Shown in pieces: positions 1 through 5,768 of a stretch of DNA of 8,479 nt (the stretch's first letter is position 1; each line of letters begins with the position of its first letter). Made by a program: the position numbers and the translations under genes. The DNA comes from Bacteroidia bacterium (GTDB lineage Bacteria; Bacteroidota; Bacteroidia; Bacteroidales; BM520). The DNA is taken from contig RZYD01000090.1 of the NCBI GenBank assembly GCA_009930445.1, positions 1 to 8,479 on the forward strand, given 5' to 3'. A model generated the notes under the pieces. The model ran no database searches and had not been told where the DNA came from. It saw only the letters and a list, made by a program, of their open reading frames with translations.

Positions 1-11
1 ATTGTTCTCAT
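1..11 (-). CDS. Possible 5' end of a leftward gene, cut by the window edge
   Basis: The reverse complement of positions 9-11 is ATG, followed by AGA ACA, so a leftward reading frame could begin M-R-T and leave the window at once. The only support is position: a minus-strand match to the Bacteroidota -7 box lies 16 nt upstream (28-35), a spacing similar to that seen for the GH92 gene. Nothing can be said about the product. The ATG may be accidental. Confidence 0.2.
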
Positions 12-27
12 ATTGTGGAATTTTGTC

Positions 28-35
28 CAAATATA
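28..35 (-). promoter_or_regulatory. Candidate leftward -7 promoter box (TATATTTG)
   Basis: Read on the minus strand, 35-28 is TATATTTG, which fits the Bacteroidota -7 consensus TAnnTTTG. A TTTG that could act as the -33 element lies on the same strand at 61-58, with a 22-nt spacer, which is long. The surrounding DNA is very AT-rich, so a chance match is quite possible. It would serve the gene that may start at position 11 and read left. Confidence 0.25.
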
Positions 36-146
36 TAAAAAAAAGATTGTGATAAAACAAAACAAAAGGGAAGCCTCAGGTATTTCACCCTCCCTCCCCG
101 GGAGGCATGATGATATGAAGATATTTTTTGACCCCCTTGATTATCC

Positions 147-162
147 CGGATTTTTTAATCCG
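147..162. repeat. Inverted repeat CGGATT-TTTT-AATCCG
   Basis: A perfect 6-bp stem closes a TTTT tetraloop. It is not followed by a T-tract on either strand, so it does not look like a classical intrinsic terminator. Role unknown. Confidence 0.5.
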
Positions 163-225
163 TAGCTATCAATCATTTATTTCATTGCCCTGCCCTTTTA
201 TTCAATCAGTTGGTCGCTTTGACCT

Positions 226-246
226 CGTCGGGTATTTTTCCCGACG
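226..246 (+). repeat. Perfect hairpin CGTCGGG-n7-CCCGACG, weakly terminator-like
   Basis: A perfect 7-bp GC-rich stem (226-232 with 240-246) encloses a T-rich 7-nt loop. A T6 run follows at 254-259, seven bases after the stem. That is too far for a standard intrinsic terminator but not absurd for a weak one. No plus-strand gene is visible upstream inside the window to be terminated. It could instead be an operator or a structured RNA element. Confidence 0.5.
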
Positions 247-279
247 TCATTCGTTTTTTGCCCTTTCAGGTATTTCTTT

Positions 280-309
280 CGACAGGTTTCAGGTTTTTGC
301 GCCCTGTCG
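280..309. repeat. Inverted repeat CGACAGG-n16-CCTGTCG
   Basis: A perfect 7-bp stem (280-286 with 303-309) has a 16-nt loop and lies about 40 bp upstream of the GH92 -7 box. It could be a binding site for a regulator of that gene, since it is upstream of the predicted transcript start and would not be in the mRNA. This role is inference only. Confidence 0.45.
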
Positions 310-348
310 GGTCGTTCGGGCTAATAGCACATGGCTTTATTATTTCAT

Positions 349-356
349 TATTTTTG
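349..356 (+). promoter_or_regulatory. Candidate -7 promoter box (TATTTTTG) for the GH92 gene
   Basis: TATTTTTG matches TAnnTTTG exactly and lies 22 nt before the ATG at 379. I see no good TTTG/TTG -33 element at the usual distance. If it is used, transcription begins near 361-364. That excludes the upstream in-frame ATG at 331 as a start and favours 379. Confidence 0.5.
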
Positions 357-378
357 CATTTTACCAGAAAACGATCCT

Positions 379-2667
379 ATGATAAAACCAGTTGCACTCC
401 TTAGCCTTATAATTTGTACTTTTTCTTTGAATCTTCAGGCACAAAATGAAGAAGGAAATTTCTCTGAGTATGTCAATCCCTTTATTGGCACCGAACGCAT
501 GGGGCACACTTTTCCCGGAGCGGCAGTGCCATTCGGTATGGTACAGCTCTCCCCGGATACAGATACCCTTAGTTATTGGGAAAATGGAAAATATAACGGG
601 AAGGTTTATGAATATTGTGCCGGATATCAGTATGACGACCCCACTATTGTGGGCTTCAGCCACACCCATTTCAGTGGTACGGGGCATGCTGATCTGGGTG
701 ATTTTCTGATTATGCCAACCACCGGAGAATTGAAACTCACTCCCGGCACTGAAGAAAATCCCGACTCCGGATTCCGTTCACGATTTTCCCATGCTGAGGA
801 GGAGGCTTCACCGGCCTATTATTCAGTGAAGCTTCAGGATTATGCTATTCATGCTGAGCTTACCGCCACTGAGCGGGTGGGGTTCCATAAATATACGTTC
901 CCGAACGACACGAATCAATGTATCATCCTCGACCTGATGCATGGAATTTATTCCTATGAAGGTAAAAATGTATGGACTTTTGTACGCGTGGAGAATGACA
1001 CTTTGGTTACTGGTTACCGCCAAACGCACGGCTGGGCCCGCACACGAACGCTCTATTTCGCCATGACTTTCGATAAGCCCATTCAAAATTTTGGGCATAA
1101 GAAGTTTTCTGAAGCGATTTATAACGGTTTTTACCGGAAATTTGAGGAAGAAGAGAATTTTCCGGAAATGGCCGGCCATGACCTCAGCGCCTGGTTTGCG
1201 TTTGACCCTGCAAAAGGAGAGGTGCTTCAGGTGAAGTTCGCACTCAGTGCGGTGAGTACCGATGGCGCTATCTTAAACTTGCGCACTGAACTTCCACATT
1301 GGAACTTCGCGGAAGTGGTGCATTCCGGAAAGTCAAAATGGAATCGTGAATTGTCCAGAATACAAGTTGAGACCCTTACGCCAGATCAGAAAATCATTTT
1401 TTACACTGCGATGTATCACAGCTTCCTGGCACCTGTTGTTTATATGGATGTGGATGGTCGATACCGTGGCCTGGATCAGAATATTCATTTCGCTGACGGA
1501 TTTATCAATTATACAATATTTTCACTCTGGGATACCTACCGGGCATTGCACCCCCTTTTCAATCTGGTGCAGGCAGCGCGTAATAGTGACATGGCGCAAT
1601 CCATGGTCGCTCATTTTAACCAGAGTGTACATCCCATGCTACCCGTTTGGTCACACTACGCTAACGAAAACTGGTGCATGATTGGTTATCACAGTGTACC
1701 GGTAATTGCCGACCTCATTATGAAAGATTTATACAACGGTGATATTCACAAAGCATTGCATGCCTGTGCCACAACTGCACATTATGGACAATACGATGGC
1801 TTGGAGGATTACATGAAACTGGGCTTTGTCCCAGCCGACCGGCAGGGAGCAGCAGTTAGCAAAACTCTGGAATATGCATACGATGACTGGACGATCGCGC
1901 AAATCGCGAAAAAAACCGGGAAGTATAACCTGTATGACGAATTTTCCCGGCGCGCTGGTTACTATAAAAACACCTTTAATCCTGTTTCCGGATATATGCA
2001 TCCACGAAATGCAGATGGCAGTTTTCGGACGCAATTTGATGCACTCGATACCCATGGTCAAGGATTTATCGAAGGCAATGCATGGAATTATGGGCTGTAT
2101 GTTCCGCACAATATTCACGAACTGATAAGCATGAAAGGTGGATCCAAAGCCTTTGAGTACCTACTCGACTCCCTTTTTACTATGCCGCTTGATGATGCGT
2201 ATATTGTTAAAAATGAAGATATTACACGTGATGGGATTATTGGCATTTATGTTCATGGCAATGAACCCGGGCATCATATCCCTTACCTGTACAATGCTGC
2301 CGGCAAGCCGGAAAAAACGCAGGAGAGAGTCCGTATGATCCTCGACAGCATGTATGCTAATGAAACCGATGGCCTATGTGGGAACGACGACTGCGGGCAG
2401 ATGTCGGCATGGTATATTTTTTCGGCGCTGGGATTTTATCCCGTTTGTCCGGCAAGCAATGTTTATGCGCTGGGAAGCCCGCTGGTGAAGTCTGCTAAAG
2501 TTGAATTATCCGGTGAGAAATTTCTGGTTATCAAATCTGTAGCCCAGGCCTTTGATAATGTACATGTTCGTATGGTTACGTTTAATGGCGAAAAGCTGGA
2601 GAAACCAGAAATTTCCTGGGAGATGATCAAAAATGGGGGAGAGTTGATTTTTTACATGAAAAAGTAA
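379..2667 (+). CDS. Secreted GH92 family exo-alpha-mannosidase
   Basis: This 762-residue protein is a full-length glycoside hydrolase family 92 enzyme. The family comprises Ca2+-dependent, inverting exo-alpha-mannosidases that trim mannose from N-glycans or yeast mannan. I place the start at 379, not at the in-frame ATG 331. Position 379 begins directly with a Sec signal peptide (MIKPVALLSLIICTFSLNLQA, cleavage expected after A21), and 331 lies upstream of the predicted transcript start. No lipobox is present, so the enzyme is probably soluble in the periplasm. Family motifs in order are YVNPFIGT (31-38) and GFSHTHFSGTGHADLGD (from 92) in the N-terminal beta-sandwich. In the (alpha/alpha)6 catalytic domain they are SLWDTYRALHP (from 382), EGNAWNY (E565, in the motif that holds the general acid), HGNEPGHH (626-633) and GNDDCGQMSAW (668-678). 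The acidic residues of this last motif belong to the catalytic centre in characterised members. No SusC/SusD pair or other glycosidase is nearby. Linkage specificity cannot be read from the sequence. Confidence 0.95.
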   Translation: MIKPVALLSLIICTFSLNLQAQNEEGNFSEYVNPFIGTERMGHTFPGAAVPFGMVQLSPDTDTLSYWENGKYNGKVYEYCAGYQYDDPTIVGFSHTHFSGTGHADLGDFLIMPTTGELKLTPGTEENPDSGFRSRFSHAEEEASPAYYSVKLQDYAIHAELTATERVGFHKYTFPNDTNQCIILDLMHGIYSYEGKNVWTFVRVENDTLVTGYRQTHGWARTRTLYFAMTFDKPIQNFGHKKFSEAIYNGFYRKFEEEENFPEMAGHDLSAWFAFDPAKGEVLQVKFALSAVSTDGAILNLRTELPHWNFAEVVHSGKSKWNRELSRIQVETLTPDQKIIFYTAMYHSFLAPVVYMDVDGRYRGLDQNIHFADGFINYTIFSLWDTYRALHPLFNLVQAARNSDMAQSMVAHFNQSVHPMLPVWSHYANENWCMIGYHSVPVIADLIMKDLYNGDIHKALHACATTAHYGQYDGLEDYMKLGFVPADRQGAAVSKTLEYAYDDWTIAQIAKKTGKYNLYDEFSRRAGYYKNTFNPVSGYMHPRNADGSFRTQFDALDTHGQGFIEGNAWNYGLYVPHNIHELISMKGGSKAFEYLLDSLFTMPLDDAYIVKNEDITRDGIIGIYVHGNEPGHHIPYLYNAAGKPEKTQERVRMILDSMYANETDGLCGNDDCGQMSAWYIFSALGFYPVCPASNVYALGSPLVKSAKVELSGEKFLVIKSVAQAFDNVHVRMVTFNGEKLEKPEISWEMIKNGGELIFYMKK

Positions 2668-2685
2668 GAGTGATCTGCTCTTATT
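2663..2685 (+). repeat. Small hairpin overlapping the GH92 stop codon
   Basis: TAAGAG (2665-2670, including the stop codon) pairs perfectly with CTCTTA (2678-2683) around a 7-nt loop, and one G-U and one A-U pair extend the stem. No T-tract follows. It may slow 3' exonucleases or help end the transcript, but it is not a classical terminator. Confidence 0.35.
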
Positions 2686-2830
2686 CAGTGAGCCGTGTAT
2701 TTAAGTTCCACTGTGGGCATTGGCGTAATTTTGTCAGGCTTTTTTTACTCCCCGGTTTTATTGGAATGCAGATATACAATGCTTTGCATTATTTTATCGG
2801 ATGCTGCGAAGAGAATCGTTTCAATTCTAT

Positions 2831-2838
2831 TATCTTTG
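2831..2838 (+). promoter_or_regulatory. -7 promoter box (TATCTTTG) giving a near-leaderless mRNA
   Basis: TATCTTTG matches the Bacteroidota TAnnTTTG box and ends only 5 nt before the ATG at 2844. The expected transcript start falls on or next to that ATG, so the mRNA would have essentially no 5' leader. No clear -33 TTTG is seen at the usual spacing. The same octamer sits 7 nt before ygiQ, which strengthens the call. Confidence 0.65.
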
Positions 2839-2843
2839 TACTT

Positions 2844-4046
2844 ATGGATGACCTCATAAAAATCGTTAACAGTCTGGCCTCTGATATGATGGATGAGGTT
2901 ATTGCCATTAGACGAGCGATACATGCTTATCCGGAGATTGCTTTTGATGAGTTTAAAACCTCGGCGCTTATCCGGCAGAAGCTAACCGCCTGGGGAATAC
3001 ACTTCCAGGCCGGTATTGCGACCACGGGCGTGGTTGCTCTCATCGAAGGTTATAACCCTGAGGGCCCTGTAATTGCATTGCGCGCCGACATGGATGCATT
3101 GCCCATAGAAGAGAAAAATGATGCCGAATATGCTTCTACCCGTCCGGGCTATATGCATGCATGCGGCCATGACGCTCACACTGCCATGGTGCTGGGAGCC
3201 GGAAAAATTATCCATTCACTGCGCGAATACTTCTCCGGGAAGGTGATGCTTATTTTTCAACCTTCGGAGGAAATGTACCCGGGGGGGGCAAAGGTGATGC
3301 TCGAAGAAGGTCTCTTTGGCCGGATAAAACCGGATATTCTCTTCGCCCAGCACGTTCTTCCTGAGCTTAACGCCGGAACCATGGGCCTCCGCGCCGGGCA
3401 ATATATGGCTTCCACCGATGAGTTTTATATCCGGGTTAAAGGGAAAGGCGGCCATGGCGCTACACCACACCTCAATATTGACCCCATTGTCATCGCAGCA
3501 GAAATTATTATGGCATTACAAACGCTGGTTAGCCGTAATGCAAACCCTGCTATGCCTACTGTAATTTCTGTTGGAAAAATGATCGCCGACGGGATGCCCA
3601 ATGTTATCCCGGATACCGTGGATATGGAGGGCATCATCAGAACCTTCGATGAGATCTGGCGCAAAGAATTACACCAACTGGTAAAAGAAACGGCAAAAGG
3701 AATCGCAAAAACCTCTGGGGGTACATCAGAAGTTAACATCGCCCACGGGTATCCCGCCCTCTATAATAATCCTGAAATTACAGAAAGAGTGAAGAACTAT
3801 GCGTATACCTTTTGGGGAAAACCAAATGTCGCAGAGCTGCCTCAGCGCATGACCGCCGACGATATGGCCTATTTCCTGAAAGAGGTGCCGGGCACTTATT
3901 ATCGTCTTGGTACCGGAAATCCTGAAAAAGGAATTATTTCAAACTTACACTCCTCTACTTTCGACATTGATGAGGATACCCTGTTACCCGGAATGGCTTT
4001 CTTGGCCTATATTACCCTCTCGGAGCTGGAACGTGAAAAAAAATAA
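2844..4046 (+). CDS. M20D-type metal-dependent N-acyl-amino-acid amidohydrolase
   Basis: This 400-residue protein belongs to the M20D group (hippurate hydrolase, N-acyl-L-amino-acid and IAA-amino-acid amidohydrolases). These enzymes hydrolyse the amide bond of N-acylated amino acids to release the free amino acid. All five predicted metal ligands are present: C107 and H109 in HACGHDAHTA, E143 in QPSEE (139-143), H170 in FAQHVLP and H369 in NLHSSTFD. The central GGHGATPH segment is the dimerisation (lid) domain signature. The frame is open back to a GTG at 2670. The ATG at 2844 is chosen because family similarity begins within about 15 residues of it (EVIAIRRAIHAYPEIAFDEF), the extra 58 residues have unlikely composition, and a promoter box ends 5 nt before it. 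No signal peptide is seen, so it is cytosolic. The natural substrate cannot be told. A run of eight G (3281-3288) encodes part of YPGGA. Confidence 0.92.
   Translation: MDDLIKIVNSLASDMMDEVIAIRRAIHAYPEIAFDEFKTSALIRQKLTAWGIHFQAGIATTGVVALIEGYNPEGPVIALRADMDALPIEEKNDAEYASTRPGYMHACGHDAHTAMVLGAGKIIHSLREYFSGKVMLIFQPSEEMYPGGAKVMLEEGLFGRIKPDILFAQHVLPELNAGTMGLRAGQYMASTDEFYIRVKGKGGHGATPHLNIDPIVIAAEIIMALQTLVSRNANPAMPTVISVGKMIADGMPNVIPDTVDMEGIIRTFDEIWRKELHQLVKETAKGIAKTSGGTSEVNIAHGYPALYNNPEITERVKNYAYTFWGKPNVAELPQRMTADDMAYFLKEVPGTYYRLGTGNPEKGIISNLHSSTFDIDEDTLLPGMAFLAYITLSELEREKK
3281..3288 (+). repeat. G8 homopolymer inside the M20D coding sequence
   Basis: Eight consecutive G residues, preceded by CCC, encode the Gly-Gly after E143. 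The Gly pair is commonly conserved in the family, which explains some of the run, but using GGG twice in this context makes a slippage-prone tract. The reading frame is intact in this sequence. Confidence 0.8.
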
Positions 4047-4200
4047 GTTCCTGCTTTATCCTGCAACGTTATCCTTGTTTTTACGTCTTTTGGGGTGTTA
4101 TTTTATTTCGGACCATGAAATGCGCTTGTTGTTTTGAAATCCTGGAAACATAAGGCTATTTACGGCAATATGAAACCATTGAAATCTAAATCATTACACA

Positions 4201-4686
4201 ATGAAAAAATTTTTACCTGCTTTTTTAATTTTTTTATTTTCAGCTGTATATACAAACGCTCAGGATTATTTAACCGCGGTCGGGTTACGGGGTGGTCTTT
4301 TTAGCGGGATTAGTGTTAAGCAAAATCTTTACGAAGACCATTCGCTTGAAATTATTCTCAGTGCTCGCGAGGGAGGTTTCAATATCACGTTGTTGGCTGA
4401 AAAACAACAGATGGCTTTTAACAACATACATTGGTTCTGGTATTACGGTGCCGGTGCACATACCGGATTCTGGCCGGAAGTGATATTTCAGTATCCCTGG
4501 AATAACCGGCTACCCCCCAGTGGGTCGCGTTTTGTTGTAGGGGTGGATGCCATCGGTGGATTAGAATACACTTTTGATCAGATTCCTTTAAATTTCTCTC
4601 TGGATTTTAAACCCAGCCTGAATTTCATACCTTTGGGGTTCTTTTGTGAAGGATTAGCCTTATCTGTAAGGTACACCTTCCGATAA
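4201..4686 (+). CDS. Small predicted outer-membrane beta-barrel protein
   Basis: This 161-residue protein is not one I recognise by name. It has a clear Sec signal peptide (MKKFLPAFLIFLFSAVYTNA, cleavage expected after A20 before QDYL). The mature part of about 140 residues is rich in glycine and aromatics and shows alternating hydrophobic/polar strand-like segments, for example YLTAVGLRGGLFSGISVK, HSLEIILSARE, FVVGVDAIGGLEYTF and ALSVRYTFR. The final strand ends in YTFR, close to the aromatic C-terminal signal of outer-membrane barrels. Size and pattern fit an eight-stranded barrel, which is inference. There is no lipobox. The stop lies 10 nt before mtnA, so the two are probably co-transcribed. 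I see no exact TAnnTTTG box upstream; TTGTTTTG (4129-4136) is one mismatch away. Confidence 0.75.
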   Translation: MKKFLPAFLIFLFSAVYTNAQDYLTAVGLRGGLFSGISVKQNLYEDHSLEIILSAREGGFNITLLAEKQQMAFNNIHWFWYYGAGAHTGFWPEVIFQYPWNNRLPPSGSRFVVGVDAIGGLEYTFDQIPLNFSLDFKPSLNFIPLGFFCEGLALSVRYTFR

Positions 4687-4696
4687 CTACAGGTAC

Positions 4697-5752
4697 ATGA
4701 AAGTAAACAATATTCCCTATTTGACGATTCGCATGGAAGGCGCTTCTGTCTTTATGGTCGAACAGAATAAACTACCCTTTGAATTTTCAATTTTTGAAGC
4801 TAAAAATTACCGGGAAACGTGTAGAGCCATAAAAACCATGATTACCCGTGGTGCCGGTGCCATTGGTGCTGCAGGCGGTTTTGCCATGGCACAGGCATTC
4901 CTTGAAGCGGAGCACCATGCGGAGAAAACAAGCCTCCCTGAAAAAGCAAAAGAAGAAATCCGTCAAACACGGCCCACTGCACAGAATCTTTTTTATGCCA
5001 TCCAGCGCGTCTATGATGCAGGAAAAAATAGGGGCGTGGAGGCCGCCCTTCAGGAAGCACAAAAAATCGCGGAAGAAAATATTGAAGAGGGAAGGACCAT
5101 CGGAATATATGGACGCAAATTGATAAAAAATGGGATGAAGGTGATGACCCACTGCAATGCCGGATGGCTGGGCTTTGTCGATTATGGCACTGCTGTAGCT
5201 GTGATCCATCTTGCCAAAGCCGAGGGAAAGGAGTTTTTTGTCTGGGCCGACGAAACCCGTCCGAGAAGCCAGGGCGCACGTCTTACCGCCTGGGAACTGG
5301 TGAATGCCGGGATCGCTCACGCCATCGTTCCTGACAACGCCGGAGCATGGCTTATGGAAAAAGGCGAAGTAGATCTGATCATTGTGGGTGCCGATCGCAT
5401 TGCAGCCAATGGTGACACTGCCAATAAAATAGGAACCTATGAAAAAGCGATCGTGGCAAAACATTTCAATATCCCTTTCTATGTTGCCGCACCGCGCTCC
5501 ACCTTCGATATGACGTGCCCCAATGGTTCATTTATCCCTATTGAGCAACGCAGTGAAGACGAGGTACACTATCAGACGGGTCCTGACGCTGTGGGTACGA
5601 TGCATACGATTCGGGTTACGGCACCGGGTTCGAAAGCGATTAACCCCGCCTTTGACGTTACTCCGGCAGCGTTGATCACCGGTATTATTACCGAAAAAGG
5701 AATCGTAAAACCGGAAACCAAAGCCATCGAAGCTTTGTTTCACAGGAAGTAA
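4697..5752 (+). CDS. mtnA: S-methyl-5-thioribose-1-phosphate isomerase (MtnA)
   Basis: MtnA converts the aldose 5-methylthioribose 1-phosphate to the ketose 5-methylthioribulose 1-phosphate in methionine salvage. Homologues also act on 5-deoxyribose 1-phosphate. The 351-residue length and the motif order are typical: TRGAGAIG (50-57), RPTAQNL (92-98), THCNAGW with catalytic C153, DETRPRSQGARLTAWEL (from 185), and GADRIAANGDTANKIGTYE with catalytic D233. YVAAPRSTFD, IPIEQR and NPAFDVTPAALITGIITEKG follow. These motifs, especially GARLTAWEL and NGDTANKIGTY, favour MtnA over eIF2B subunits or ribose-1,5-bisphosphate isomerase. Compared with Bacillus subtilis MtnA as I recall it, about nine extra residues lie between EVHYQTG and RVTAPGS, and the usual TRGAPAIG proline is glycine. 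Alignment at the N terminus supports the ATG at 4697. No other salvage genes (mtnK, mtnB, mtnD) are in the window. It is probably expressed from the promoter of the upstream outer-membrane protein gene. Confidence 0.93.
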   Translation: MKVNNIPYLTIRMEGASVFMVEQNKLPFEFSIFEAKNYRETCRAIKTMITRGAGAIGAAGGFAMAQAFLEAEHHAEKTSLPEKAKEEIRQTRPTAQNLFYAIQRVYDAGKNRGVEAALQEAQKIAEENIEEGRTIGIYGRKLIKNGMKVMTHCNAGWLGFVDYGTAVAVIHLAKAEGKEFFVWADETRPRSQGARLTAWELVNAGIAHAIVPDNAGAWLMEKGEVDLIIVGADRIAANGDTANKIGTYEKAIVAKHFNIPFYVAAPRSTFDMTCPNGSFIPIEQRSEDEVHYQTGPDAVGTMHTIRVTAPGSKAINPAFDVTPAALITGIITEKGIVKPETKAIEALFHRK

Positions 5753-5761
5753 CTATCTTTG
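5734..5761 (+). promoter_or_regulatory. Promoter for ygiQ: TTTG-N16-TATCTTTG, near-leaderless
   Basis: The -7 box TATCTTTG (5754-5761) begins two bases after the mtnA stop codon and ends 7 nt before the ygiQ ATG. A TTTG at 5734-5737 inside the end of mtnA could be the -33 element, with a slightly short 16-nt spacer. The transcript would start at or within a base or two of the ATG. This suggests ygiQ has its own promoter despite the 16-nt gap to mtnA. Confidence 0.6.
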
Positions 5762-5768
5762 CTTCCGT

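Larger units (their letters stand above)
36..348. other. Non-coding region with several short inverted repeats
   Basis: I see no believable gene here: reading frames are short and of odd composition. The stretch begins AT-rich (an A8 run at 37-44). It then carries a palindromic CCTCCC-C-GGGAGG (93-105) and three more inverted repeats, listed separately at 147-162, 226-246 and 280-309. An 11-bp direct repeat, TCAGGTATTTC, occurs at 76-86 and 266-276, with a related CAGGTTTTT at 290-298. If the leftward promoter at 28-35 is real, this is a divergent intergenic region. If not, it could include the terminator of an upstream plus-strand gene. Confidence 0.6.

Noticed and set aside
331..378. In-frame N-terminal extension of the GH92 protein from ATG 331
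   Set aside because: The extension puts 16 residues before an obvious signal peptide, and the predicted promoter (349-356) lies inside it.
128..382. 84-residue open frame in the leader region
   Set aside because: It uses a TTG start, crosses two perfect hairpins and the GH92 promoter, and has no coherent protein features.
2736..2750. T7 tract as a terminator between the GH92 and M20D genes
   Set aside because: No stem of useful length immediately precedes the T-tract; only a 4-bp pairing with a loop of over 40 nt was found.
2670..2843. GTG-initiated 58-residue extension of the M20D protein
   Set aside because: The extension has odd composition, shows no family similarity, and would place the promoter box inside the coding region.
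3907..4137. 76-residue plus-strand frame overlapping the end of the M20D gene
   Set aside because: Most of it overlaps the M20D coding sequence, including the conserved LHSSTFD region, in another frame, and it has no start signal.
4047..4200. Riboswitch (for example SAM-related) before the barrel-mtnA pair
   Set aside because: I looked because of the methionine-salvage context, but no conserved aptamer core or ordered stems are visible in these 154 nt.
4787..5464. 225-residue open frame on the minus strand across mtnA
   Set aside because: It lies wholly opposite a well-supported gene, is rich in Cys, Phe and His as antisense frames often are, and shows no recognisable domain.
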